This document shows positions 1 through 10,100 of a DNA stretch of 41,401 nt, piece by piece (the first letter of the stretch is position 1; each line of letters starts with the position of its first letter). This DNA comes from Mucidula mucida (taxonomy: Eukaryota; Basidiomycota; Agaricomycetes; Agaricales; Physalacriaceae). The position numbers and the translations under genes are program-made. The stretch covers positions 1-41,401 of the forward strand of contig JADNYV010000302.1 in assembly GCA_015501055.1 (NCBI GenBank), given 5' to 3'. The notes beneath the pieces were generated by a model. It was not told where the DNA came from and did not search any database. It saw only the letters and a list, made by a program, of their open reading frames with translations.

Positions 1-700
1 CTGGGCCATCGGTGACAGCCAGAACGAGCAAAGAAAGTCAGCCAAATAACCCGAAGGAGTCAATCACAAGCTGAGCCAAGGCAAGAGACACGAATCTCTC
101 CGAAAACGTAGCATTCTCCAAGTCGAAGATAACTGACGTGGCGACGTCAATACACTGTTATTATTAAGTAAGAGTCCGTCAAATTAAGACAAGAATGCCT
201 ACATTCGAATCTACTGGATTCTTGCCTTACAGGTCAACTCGCAGTAGTAAACGATCAACATGATGCTAACAAACGGCGTACCTCGCAGTTCAGTCATTTT
301 CCGTGTCCTGATATAATATGACTGAATCAATGGAACAGGCAACAAGAGCAGTTGAGGGCTTACTCAGATTCACGGTCTTCACGCGGCATTGAAAACCTGT
401 CAATGGTCAGCATTTTTTCATCGCCATCACAAGAAGATGAAGACTTGCCCGTGGAAAGCCTCACGAAGCCTCACGACTTGACGGTGGTCGACCAGCCTTT
501 CAGATGAGTTGGTCAATGATGAAGCGCAGATATATCACTGAGTTTATGGTAAGAAGGGAGGAGAGCTGGCCAGCAGTCAGCCTGGAAAGAATCGAAATCA
601 AGCTGACATACTTCGTCCTCGGCTACAGGGCATTCCGACTATCATCCTACAAAGCGTACGACGCTCAGCTCGTCAAACGTGTGCACCTGTCAGTCCCGAC
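1..700. other. Gene-free stretch left of the MITE
   Basis: I see no convincing coding exon here. The one reading frame of about 86 codons (504-764) has no recognisable motif and runs into the inverted-repeat element that begins at 701, so it is not supported as a gene. Confidence 0.4.
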
Positions 701-1119
701 TAGGGATCCGAACCGTAACCGTATACGTTACGGCCGTAATGCTTTACGGTGCATTACGGTCTGAAGCCGTCCGGACCCGTAACCGTAAAGATGCTTCAAG
801 ACCACTTCGGTACGGTTACAGGTAACCGTTACGGCGTCCATACGGGTGGGGGATTGGACTCTGGAGGCCGTGGTACGCCATCCAGACATGAGGATTAGTT
901 GGGGTAGCGATCTGAGGCCAAGAGAGGTACGTGGAATGGCTACAGCACGCTGTGGGGCATGATCTGGCGACGCCACACTGGTACGGGCACCTGCCACCCG
1001 TAACCCGTACCGGTCCCGTAACCGTATGGGGGCGTGTCACCAAGGCATACGGGACGGTACGGGTACCCGTACAACCCGTAACCGTAAGCCGTATTGTACG
1101 GTTACGGTGCGGATCCCTA
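701..1119. mobile_element. hAT-like MITE with CCGTAAC subterminal repeats
   Basis: A 419-base non-coding element bounded by terminal inverted repeats. The left end begins TAGGGATCCGAACCGTAACC, and the reverse complement of the right end begins TAGGGATCCGCACCGTAACC, a single mismatch over the first 23 bases. The flanks are GTCCCGAC (693-700) and TCCCGGAC (1120-1127), which fit an imperfect 8-base target duplication. A TAGGG terminus with an 8-base duplication is typical of the hAT superfamily. The interior is packed with CCGTAACCGTA-type motifs in both orientations near each end, as expected of subterminal transposase-binding sites. No transposase is encoded, so mobility would depend on an element elsewhere. 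Reading frames across it are by-products of the repeats. Confidence 0.62.
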
Positions 1120-1291
1120 TCCCGGACAAGTTGCACAAGGTGTCAGTCGGGAAATCTAAACGGGAAAATGGAGCGCGAGGATACAGGATGAATATATGAC
1201 CGTGAAGTCACCGTCGATCTGAACTACAGATTGGTTGGCTCCGTGAAATGATCGAAAGAATATTTGAGGCACGAACCTTATAAGGCTCGAA

Positions 1292-1850
1292 TCAACGAAC
1301 CCAAGAGCATAGTTTGTCGGCATAGGCAGAGAAAGTGCCCATGGTGCATGTCCAAGAGTTCTTGATGTCGTAGCCTTGTGAAGTCGCGCAGACTTCACAG
1401 GGTTGTGTTCCAAGTGTGGCGTTACTAAGTTCCCAGAATCCGTCGTTATTATCGCAGTGAGAAGCGAGGAATGCGAGCGCATTTGATGCCACGGCTCCGT
1501 TCTTCATATTTTGAACCACAAAAGGAGTCGAATTGCCCAATCCAGAGACACCGAAGCCGCGACGCGTCGCTGATACGAGCAATGTCATTTCAGGATAAAC
1601 GTGATGGTGGAAGGAAGGTAACTTGGTAGGTGTCAACCTGCCGGATTCAGATGATCGCTGGTAAGTCCGTTTTCCAACTCAGGGTAATGAAGCTCATAAC
1701 TCCTCTAGACTTTATTCCGCAAGACACTACACTTTTCACTAGTACGCGCTGGAAGAACTTGGACCCCTTCATAAGTGTCTGCGGTTATTTCGATGGTAGT
1801 GGTAGTCTGATCGGTGTCATAGATTTCAGGTATTTCCAAGATAGGCTCTA
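1292..1850 (-). CDS. Possible hypothetical protein fragment
   Basis: An open frame at 1292-1636 encodes about 114 residues with several Cys, Asn and Gly residues and runs such as GFGVSGLGNSTPFVVQNM. Upstream, about 1710-1850 in another frame, there is a Thr/Glu-rich stretch that could be an earlier exon. I do not recognise a family. The composition looks more protein-like than the opposite strand, but the splice structure is not clear and no start is convincing. It may be the remnant of a secreted protein or chance. Confidence 0.2.
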
Positions 1851-2135
1851 ATGTTGAAGAGGAACGTGGCGATGTTGGTTGGAGGAACGGACCGGGTTCC
1901 TGTAAATTATGTAAGCGGAGTTTCTTTCATTGTTCAGAAACTTTCATTCTGATATCATGAACCAGGTATGAGCTGCAGGAATCCAAAGCTTCTCCAATTG
2001 ATTCTTGGTCTAGCGGATACTAGAGGATCAATCAAGTTGTCGGACCCATCCACTTGAGGATCTTATCAGTAACCTACAAACGGGCAAGAGAGCATTTCAT
2101 TAAATCTATTGCGACTCAACTGATTTCTCGGAATC

Positions 2136-3102
2136 TTGCCTGAAGAGCTCCACTCAGAACGCACAGCGCGTACGCATCTTGACCAACTCCTTCGATATCG
2201 ACTTGCTGAATTGGAAGAAGCAAGAGCTTTTTTGACATTGAGCTCTTCTGTATCGGACCAAGATATCAAGGACTTGGTCATTCAGTTGAATCAGGAGGTC
2301 TACCAACTTTCCGCATCCATGATCGATAAATTCACATTCTCCTCTGTCCAACACGTCAGTAGCAGTCGCAAACCTGATCTACTGGGGCAGCGCCTTGAGG
2401 CGCTCCTCCGACGTATGAAGGATCACCCTGATGTACTAGACGTTCTTCGAGGCTTCGCTATTCAGGAGAGCCTGCTACGTATATGTGCCGGTATTATCAT
2501 GGCATGGAGTATGCGGCCAAAGCTAAGCACGGCATTGGGAAAGCTGAGTGGCGATATCTACGCTACTAGTACGTCCCATAAGCTTACAATTTGTTCTACG
2601 CTTATAATCAGATGATCCACGGGTTGCCGCACGCTGGCGCGCTCTAACGCGCGCGCAATCCAAATACAAGGATCCAGAGGCGGTTGTATCCTTTGCCGTG
2701 GACGTAATCATCCGCGACTTGGCTCCTGTCCTTTCATTTCTGGGCGCCTTTGGCGAGAGTGATGAGAGCCATTTACTCGCACTGCGAGACACCTATGCTA
2801 ATCGAATTCAATATCTTGCACGTGCAGCAATTCAACTGGATCGGGCCATGTACGAGGACCACGTGGAATCTCAACTTGAGCTGGCAGTTGTGGACCAAAG
2901 TCAGCACTTTGAGGTCTCTTTGATGGAGGAATTCGACCAGGACTTTTCATCCTTAATCATGGAAAACATAGATAACAATGAGTATCCGGAGGACGGGATT
3001 ATCTGTATGTACGAGCTAGGTTTGCGAGATACATGTGGCGTCATATTTCTGAAACCTGTAGTTGTCCGTATAAACTCAGGCCGTAGTGGCATGAATCAGT
3101 AG
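2136..3102 (+). CDS. Conserved basidiomycete-type hypothetical protein, two exons
   Basis: Two exons joined by a 43-base intron (2569-2611, GTACGT...CAG). The frame is kept across the junction, giving about 300 residues with a continuous helical, Leu/Glu/Arg-rich character. The N-terminal part contains LDQLLRYRLAELEEARAFL, followed by a segment with alternating hydrophobic residues and a basic patch. The second exon holds WRALTRAQSKY and ends shortly after an ELGLRDT...FLKP segment. I recognise the pattern as one of the unnamed protein families common in Agaricomycetes, but no function is known to me. The start is unresolved: the frame is closed by a stop just upstream of 2136 and no ATG lies near, so the first exon probably begins at an acceptor or the 5' end is lost. 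It faces the LINE remnant that starts just downstream. Confidence 0.55.
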
Positions 3103-3167
3103 ACAGGCCAAGGGGGTATAGATATTCATGCACAATGCATAGTAGCCAAGTTCTTTCAAGCAGTCTC

Positions 3168-3480
3168 TTACGACTCGGTTGCAACGTTTTCACCCTGAAG
3201 GAAATTTGCGCAACACCAGCACCCGAGAACATCGAGAACATCGAGATGAGCCTGTAGACCAGCGCGGGATTCGGAAATAATAACCAAGTTGTCGGCATGT
3301 TCGAGGTGAGATACATGAACGCCCCGCAGACACGCGTCATCTGGTCTGTCCGGTAGTTGGAAAGTACAGAGGAAGATGTTCCACAAGGTCGGCGACACGG
3401 GATCGCCCATGAGGACACCATACAAGGACTTATAATCCTCAGAGATCCCGCCGCGGACCTTCACAACATATATCATTTTC
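3168..3480 (-). pseudogene. LINE reverse transcriptase, C-terminal half of fragment
   Basis: The minus-strand frame carries GVLMGDPVSPTLWNIFL, the GDPxSP motif of non-LTR reverse transcriptases, followed about 30 residues later by HLEHADNLVIISES at the catalytic position, where family members carry A-D-D. The second aspartate is Asn here, so this copy should be inactive. Beyond about 3160 the frame is lost. The upstream half of the same domain lies at 5175-5378 and is separated by the 1.7 kb element at 3487-5168. With no endonuclease and no complete open frame, this is a dead, 5'- and 3'-truncated LINE relic. Confidence 0.72.
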
Positions 3481-3486
3481 GCGTAC

Positions 3487-5168
3487 AGCACTCATCAGTA
3501 AGTACAAGCCTGTATGGTTGGTATGGAGTCATGCCAACCATACCAACCATACAGCCATGATCGTGTATGGTGACATAAATGACCTGCATACCACCATACA
3601 CGCTCCCGCCGCCAGCCATACGGAGCCATACAGAGTGACCATACTACACCATACCTGCCATATCATTCCATATTCCAGGCTTCAATGCCACGATTTGCTT
3701 GTACGACGGGTAGGATGGGGTGATATGAAATGTGCATTGAGCTACGACTACTACACGAGCATGATATACCAAAATACAGGACAGCTAGTGCTACTGGGAG
3801 GCTCGCGGGGCCACATGTTGTGGCGGTGGGTGGATGGATGACCCAATCCTCCCGAACTGTCTTAGGCACGACAATGGGGACCTACTGTGGCCGTCGGAGG
3901 CATACTTCAGTGGCTCAGGTGGTGGTGCATCTGCATGTATATGAGAACGGGGATAAGGCAGTCTACGAATCTCACCTTGTTACATGTACCGCGTCGCGAT
4001 CTTCCAGTGCATCAGCGTTGTCGGTTATCTTGAGAACTCGCCGTCTGTGCAATGTCGGCGGTCGCTGCCTCGTCTTGTCTTGCTCGCAAGCTTGCCGCGT
4101 CCTCCTGGCAGTCTCCGCTCGGGTTCAAGCATTGTCGTGGCTGGCAGTCATTGTTGTAACAGTCGTGAGTGTCGCGGCTCGTCATCTCATCATCGTCGTC
4201 GCAGCTCATCGTCATCATCATTGTGGTGTCTATCGTCCTCGTAGTCGTGGTCGTCCTAGTACCCGTCAGCCTCATAAGTATCTGTGGTCGTCGTAAGTAC
4301 CTGTCCTCGTCCTTGTGCCCAGTGTCCTCACCCTCGTACCCGGCATCCTCGTCGTACTTGCAGTCGTTATCGATATTGTGGTCCTCGTTGAAGACATAGC
4401 CAGACGAAATCTGATGAGAATATGAAGAAAAGCACGCACCTCGACGCCGTGCTGGCAGCAGACAGCGCGTCGGCGAGCTCCTGAGTCTTGAGGATGTTAT
4501 CGTCGTGCTGCTGCGGTCGCGGTCATCGTACCGTTGTGCTGTCGTCGTCGCGTTAATGTTGTTGAAAAAGAGAGGAAAAAACGTGCACCTTGCCAACGCC
4601 AGCCATCAGCAGACAGCATGGCGTCAAGTGAGCTAATCCTCCAACCCGTGGTGGTCGCGAACAGCCTCGTTCGAGGGCTTACGCATCCTGCGGGGCCGCC
4701 AGGGCTCTAGAATAAAAGGGGCTAGAAAAGAGTTAGATGAACAAAGAACGAGACTTGGAAGGCCCGCGTCCCGAGGTCGGGTCGTCGGTGCCTAGGCGTC
4801 GCGAAGCAGTGGCGGTTAGAGGACAAGATCTGCTCGAACGCAAAGTCAACATGCATGTGATCGATTGCGTGCTCACGCACAGACCATGCATCTCGGACCG
4901 GTGCTTTGCCGGATCCGTCAACGCGTTGTCTTCAACATCGACGACCAATGCACGTCGAGTCGTAGACAAACCAACTACACTCGCACAGGAGTCCCTATAT
5001 CACACTTTCCATAGCTCTTGAATTTTTTCCCCAGACATGTGTATGGCAAATGTGCCCATGTATGGTCATCTGGGTGTCTGGCATCGTATGGCAAGTATGC
5101 TACCATGCCTTGCCATACGCCATGCTGCACCATACACTGCCATACAGATAGGAATTTACTGATGCTGT
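3487..5168. mobile_element. 1.7 kb inverted-repeat element with CCATAC subterminal arrays
   Basis: The two ends are imperfect inverted repeats of about 30 bases sharing ATCAGTAA and CTGTATGG. Identical GCGTAC hexamers flank them (3481-3486 and 5169-5174). Inside each end is a dense array of CCATAC/GTATGG motifs in both orientations (about 3510-3672 and 5040-5147). The interior contains GTC/GAC-rich low-complexity DNA and no recognisable transposase. It splits a LINE reverse transcriptase domain, which marks it as an insertion. The superfamily is unclear. The hexamers may be the target duplication, but simple removal of the element plus one hexamer would leave the reverse transcriptase out of frame, so the exact ends are uncertain. 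Confidence 0.6.
4115..4560. repeat. GTC/CGT-rich low-complexity DNA with a diverged duplication
   Basis: Long runs of GTCGTC, CATCGTC and CCTCGTA-like triplets produce long open frames on both strands that have no protein character (Asp/Thr-rich on one strand, Val-rich on the other). Two similar segments, each with an AAAA...GCACC...CAGCAGACAGC pattern, lie at about 4428-4490 and 4573-4632, suggesting an old duplication of about 145 bases. This is the core of the 3487-5168 element. Confidence 0.5.
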
Positions 5169-5174
5169 GCGTAC

Positions 5175-5378
5175 CCAGTATATTCCAGGCAACCCAGCGT
5201 CTGCGAGTTTGAGCCAGAGCGAGGCATGGTTCATTCCAGCGAACACGTTAGAAATCTCTAGGAACTCAACATATAATGTTTTGTCCCTCGACCGGGCCTG
5301 TTCTATCAGCGTCCGCAGGGCAAAGATGTTGATTATGTACGGCGTTCGACAAGGGCCGGATGACGGGACCGGCGATCC
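5175..5378 (-). pseudogene. LINE reverse transcriptase, N-terminal half of fragment
   Basis: The minus-strand frame reads RTPYIINIFALRTLIEQA, then an F-x-x-x-x-N-x-F stretch where active enzymes carry the first catalytic aspartate, then HASLWLKLADAGLPGIYW. This is the early part of a LINE reverse transcriptase. The domain continues in the same sense at 3480 and below, after the 3487-5168 insertion. Upstream of about 5378 the similarity stops, so the element is 5'-truncated. The position where FxDxxxAF is usual reads FLEISNVF, so a catalytic aspartate appears lost here as well. Confidence 0.65.
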
Positions 5379-5399
5379 GAGCAGCACTTGATCGCTGTT

Positions 5400-7118
5400 C
5401 GGAGCTTCTCTCTGAGTCTTCCACCCAACTTCTACCAACCATCACCACAGTGCCGTCCCCTTCTCCTATACATCCTCTCCCCTGTTGTAGTGACTGCCCT
5501 CCTTGTCTACCAGACGCATAATACCGCCGTGTAAGCCCTGCCAAAGCAGGCAGCACTTTTTTATTCCAGCGCCATCGACAGAGCAAGTGTCACGCAGAGC
5601 ATAGTCTCGCTGCATGCGATAGACAGCGGGGAAGGAGAAATAGACACTCACTTCGTTAGACGAGCAGCACTGGGTGGGTTCTCTTTTTTTTCATCATATA
5701 TTCACGCTCAGTCGGTTTTCAAGAATCCGAACAGCGAGCAAATGCTGTGATGACTGCTGTTCCTCTGGCGCCTTCAAACCAACGATGAAAGAGGCGAACT
5801 CGATGGCGCAGTTATCCCATCAGCTAGACTGGCTTTTTGGGACATCGACTCTTTCTACATGTTTCGCATGCTCATCTTGCACGGGAATTCGACTCGTCCT
5901 TCACCATACTACTTCGGCATATCCTTCCGCCCTCTCTGGACTGAACGCCGCCGCCGACCATATTGGACCCGGTCGTACAGACTCGCCACGCAAACCTTTT
6001 GCTAGACCTCGAATAGGCCGTTCGGGCCAAGTTCGGGCTTTGCTTCCAACTTACACGGTTCGTGCCGCTGCTCCTTCTTAGCCTGCCCGACTCCCAATCT
6101 TGACTATAGACACGGACCAACCCCGCCGTGAACTCAGGCTCGGGACTATGTCCTTCGATGACCTTGCCCGCCAGTCGCCGCTCACCCAGGGTCTACTTTC
6201 TCAAGTCGTAAGTCCCCATGTCCATTCGTTCTTCAAGCTCTCCCCGACACTTCCAAACAGATCTTGGAATGATACTCGCCTTGTGTACGCCATTCGGGGG
6301 CGTTGTCGTCATGACGCGTCCTGTCTCATTTGGCTTCACGCCGGTGGAAGCAAGGAGACGACACCTTTACTTGGAACTGGTGTGGGACGTTGTCTTCGTA
6401 ACTTGTCCATTCCCATTCAACTTCGCCTCGGTGGAAGCACGAAGACGTCACTTGGGACGTTCTATTCCATTTTTCTTACCACTGTCATATTCATTTTGGG
6501 TGGGATGAGGGGCGCGGTGTTTAGATAGCGTGTCATATCTCGAAAGGTAAGGGGCTCTACCGGGCATACATGGAGGGCTGGATTGTCTTGCGTGTCAACC
6601 AGCCACTGATACGAGGACTAGGATGACAGGACAATAATGCGACGACACCGATGACAACGTGATAACGACGCAGTCGACAAGATGTTTGCTGTCCCCGTTC
6701 CGCAGCTGTTATTTACCCTTGCCTTGTTTCAAGGTTGTACGCACTATCTATGATTACTATATCTGCTTCGTATTTACATGCTTGTTGTATTTACATGCCT
6801 GTTTGCCTACCATGCACAATAATACTTTTGAATCACCTGAACCTCTGAAAATACAAATATTTTAGGCTTCGACAACACCGTTATCTCTAAGAGGCTGCGG
6901 CAGCGAGTTTCAAGGATTTTGTACAAGCAAGGCATGTGATCCGGATTCTTTGGCTCACATTTTGGATGGCCTAAGGGCCTCAGGTATAATTTACCTGACT
7001 CCGAATCCAAATCCGACCCTGTGACGTGTTGCTTGCTTGTCTAGAGCAATTCAGTACAGGTGCGTCGCATTGTTGTTTATTAGTTTCTTAATCCTATCTC
7101 GTTATACAGGCTACTAGA
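5400..7118. other. Intergenic stretch, no clear gene
   Basis: No recognisable exon. A CT-rich stretch is followed by an ATG at 6148 and a GTAAGT donor at about 6209, which could be the first exon of a lost gene. A diverged direct duplication offset by about 87 bases lies at 6330-6463, with GGTGGAAGCA at both copies. The last 130 bases before 7119 contain GGATTC/GAATCC motifs described in a separate entry. Confidence 0.35.
6991..7016. repeat. Subterminal inverted motif, left of the transposase gene
   Basis: This stretch reads, on the minus strand, CGGATTTGGATTCGGAGTC followed by AGGTAAATT. It resembles the plus strand at 11529-11565 (TTGGACTCAGAGT then GAGATTTACC). The pair is inverted around the transposase gene and may be subterminal repeats of the element. 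I could not find matching CACTA-type termini, so the element borders remain open. Confidence 0.3.
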
Positions 7119-10100
7119 ATGATGGATGAGAAACCAAAGCGGGGAAAGCGCGTATCTCACTGCCAATGTGAGACATATTGCGCGTCTTTGACCTATCAGG
7201 ATCCGATTACAGGCGACTGGAAACACGGATGTCTCCTTCCACGTAGCTCATACCAGGACCACCAAACTGTCCAGAAGAGGTTGGACGGTGAAAGGGCTAA
7301 TAGCGCGCCATCCATGCAGTCTTCCAATGTCCCAACCGTCTCCTTTTCCCATATGGCTGACCCTGCCATTGGTACGGGCTTAGAGTCTCGTGTGGACGGT
7401 ATTCAACAACGGCTGGAGACAGTGGTTGAGTGGCGTCTGACCTTTGTCAATGCTGGAACAGCAGATGCCCCACCCTTTTCTTATCGTGACATTAGACGCT
7501 TAGACGATGAGGAGCAGGACTTTTTCGGCCTGGTGATTGAGGATCCTTGTAATCGGGACTTTCTGGAGATCGAGGGGCGGCTATATGAGGCATTGCTAGC
7601 CTTGCATCACTTAGAAGCGTCCGGCGCTACAGTGGATGTCTTGAAATCCCGAGTTACGAATCTACTACTGAAAATGGGCGCCGTCAAGGAGTCAGAATGG
7701 CGGCGTGTTTATCAGACATCGGCGCATACGTTCAACTCTGGTGTGTTGTTTAAGACATGTTTTTCGCTCAAATTCTCATTTTGCTTAGACAAGTACTTTC
7801 TTCCCTATCCACCACGTCCAGACCCTGTTCGCATCTTCTCCTTTGCACTACTTATCGTCCGGTACTTTTTCAACATGCCGATCCGTGCTATAAGGCTCCT
7901 CACAACTGGTTACAATGAAGCTCTGAAGGCTGACCATGCGGACGCTGCTCAACTACCCAAAGATCCTTCCACACTCGTCTCCGATTATCGGTTACAACCG
8001 GAAACTAGCACGTTCCTATGCTGTCCGGATTGCTGTAGGCTATATCCTCTCCCTCGTGCACCGAACGACCCGCCTACATGCATGCACCAGGACACCCCGG
8101 GATCGCGAATGTGTGGAGCGCCGCTCTGGAAGGAACGTGAAGTAAAACAACGGACGGTCACTAGTCCCATCTTGAAGTACGATCATCGCTCCTTCAAAGA
8201 TTGGTTGGCCCGATTACTGGCTGTACCCGGGATGGAGGAACATCTAGAGGCGTACAAACGATGTCAGAAGGAGAATATCATGGATGACATTTGGCAGTCA
8301 CCGTTCTGGTGGGACTGGAAGGATCAGGATGGAATACGCTCGTTCATGGGCTCCGCGCTTGGAGATGAACTGAGACTTTTATTTGGCCTGGGAATGGATG
8401 GATTCAATCCATTTCAATCAAAAGAGTCTAAACAGGTTAGTGCGACATTAACATTGGGTGAATAGTCATGACTGTTTTCCAGGTTCGATTGTCCACAGCT
8501 ATATACCTCGTTTGCCTAAATCTCCCCCCCCATTTGCGCTACCTGCCGGAGAATATCTATCTTGTTGGAGTTATTCCCGGCCATCCATCTACGTATCGCG
8601 TCAACAACTTCTTGGATCTCTTAGTTGACGATTTTCTTGAATTCTGGCAAGGTGTTTTCTTCACGCGCACTGATCAGATGCCACATGGACGTAATGTACG
8701 CGCCGCGATTGCCCTTGTTATCTGTGATATGTTGGCAGCACGACAGGTCGGCGGCTTCAGCAGTTCCACTTCATCGCGCTTCTGCACCTCATGTGCGCTT
8801 CCTATACAAAATATCGATAACATCGACAAATCGTCCTGGCCTAAGCGCAATTGGGAGGAGATGCGGGCGGCTGCCGCTGAATGGGAGGGAGCTGAAACGG
8901 ACAGTCAAAGGGAGAGGATATTCAAAGCCTCCTTCATGCGATGGTCTTCTCTAAACCGTCTACCGTACTGGAATGCTGTCAAGGGTGTAGTTCCTGACGA
9001 AATGCACTTTGGGCCACTGGGCATGTTCCAAGAGCATTGTCGAGTGATATGGGGTATCAACGTCAAGGTGGACGGCGGGGATGGAACTGCTCCGGATATT
9101 GGTATTGTTCGGCCATCGGACAAAGAACTTCTCAGAGCTCTGGAAATCATCAACAGCCTCAGTCTAGATTCGGGTACAGAGGCATGTATCAAGCGCATAG
9201 AGGGCTTGGGCCGCGAAGCGTTGATAGCTATCTGCTTCGATAATGATCTGCCCTTTGGTGGAAGGAAAGGCGCATTGGCACGCACAATCCACAGCTTCGT
9301 ATGTCTTACAGTATTTCTTTGCATCACCAACTAACTCTAATTTAGAGGCGTGAGCATCCGCATGCTCGATTACAACTGAAGCATTCGGAATCATCAGACA
9401 ATCCCATACACTCAGTTCCCGCCCCAACTGCTGATAACAAAGATGGCGAAGACACTGACGAGGATGAGGGCGCCAGAACCACCTCAGAACTTGGAACGTC
9501 CGCCTTTCCCACTGAACCCAGCGATGCCTCTACCTCCCCTGCTCCCTCAAATTTCATCTTTGGCACGCAGCGCGATCCACGTGATCAGAGAGGCAAGTTC
9601 ACCTTGGGACCGGGCAGAGAGCCTATCCCTGAACATGTTCGTCTAAAGAAGATAGACGACTGGAAGGAGAAGTTCAGGAAGGGGGTGCTTGGTAAATCGA
9701 TATTGGCGACAAAGTTTAGCAAAGACGAACTGCGGGATTGGTGCACGGAACTGAATATACACTTTCATCGAGCGATAGGAAGCCCGACTTGGTGGAGCGA
9801 TTATACGAATACGTGCGTGGATTCAATTTTCAAGGCAATTGTCATTAAATATCACGTCAGATGGGCGACAATGCGGTGCCCGATCACCCAACTCACGTCT
9901 TGGGCAAATCTCTCATGTTAGAGGTTCGAAAGGATATCGAGGCGTCTAAGTTTCCTCTTGGGATCAACAAGGCTCCGTTAACTTGGGGAACCCCAGGTCG
10001 CGGAAAACTGAGCGCTGATGCTTGGAACGTCGTCTGCACCATTCACTTGGTTATTACTCTTATTCGGATATGGGGCTATACTCCGGGCGAGGAAGGACCG

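Noticed and set aside
728..1191. Four overlapping frames rich in Thr, Val and Arg
   Set aside because: They are produced by the CCGTAAC repeat arrays of the MITE.
3730..4296. A 188-codon plus-strand frame
   Set aside because: It runs through the low-complexity core of an inverted-repeat element, with Val- and Ser-rich composition and no motif.
4012..4596. A 194-codon minus-strand frame rich in Asp, Thr and Arg
   Set aside because: It comes from GTC/GAC-type triplet repeats, is matched by equally long frames on the opposite strand, and has no domain character.
6743..6747. CACTA sequence left of the transposase as a possible element terminus
   Set aside because: No matching inverted end or 3-base duplication was found on the right; the TAGTG near 11433 does not continue the match.
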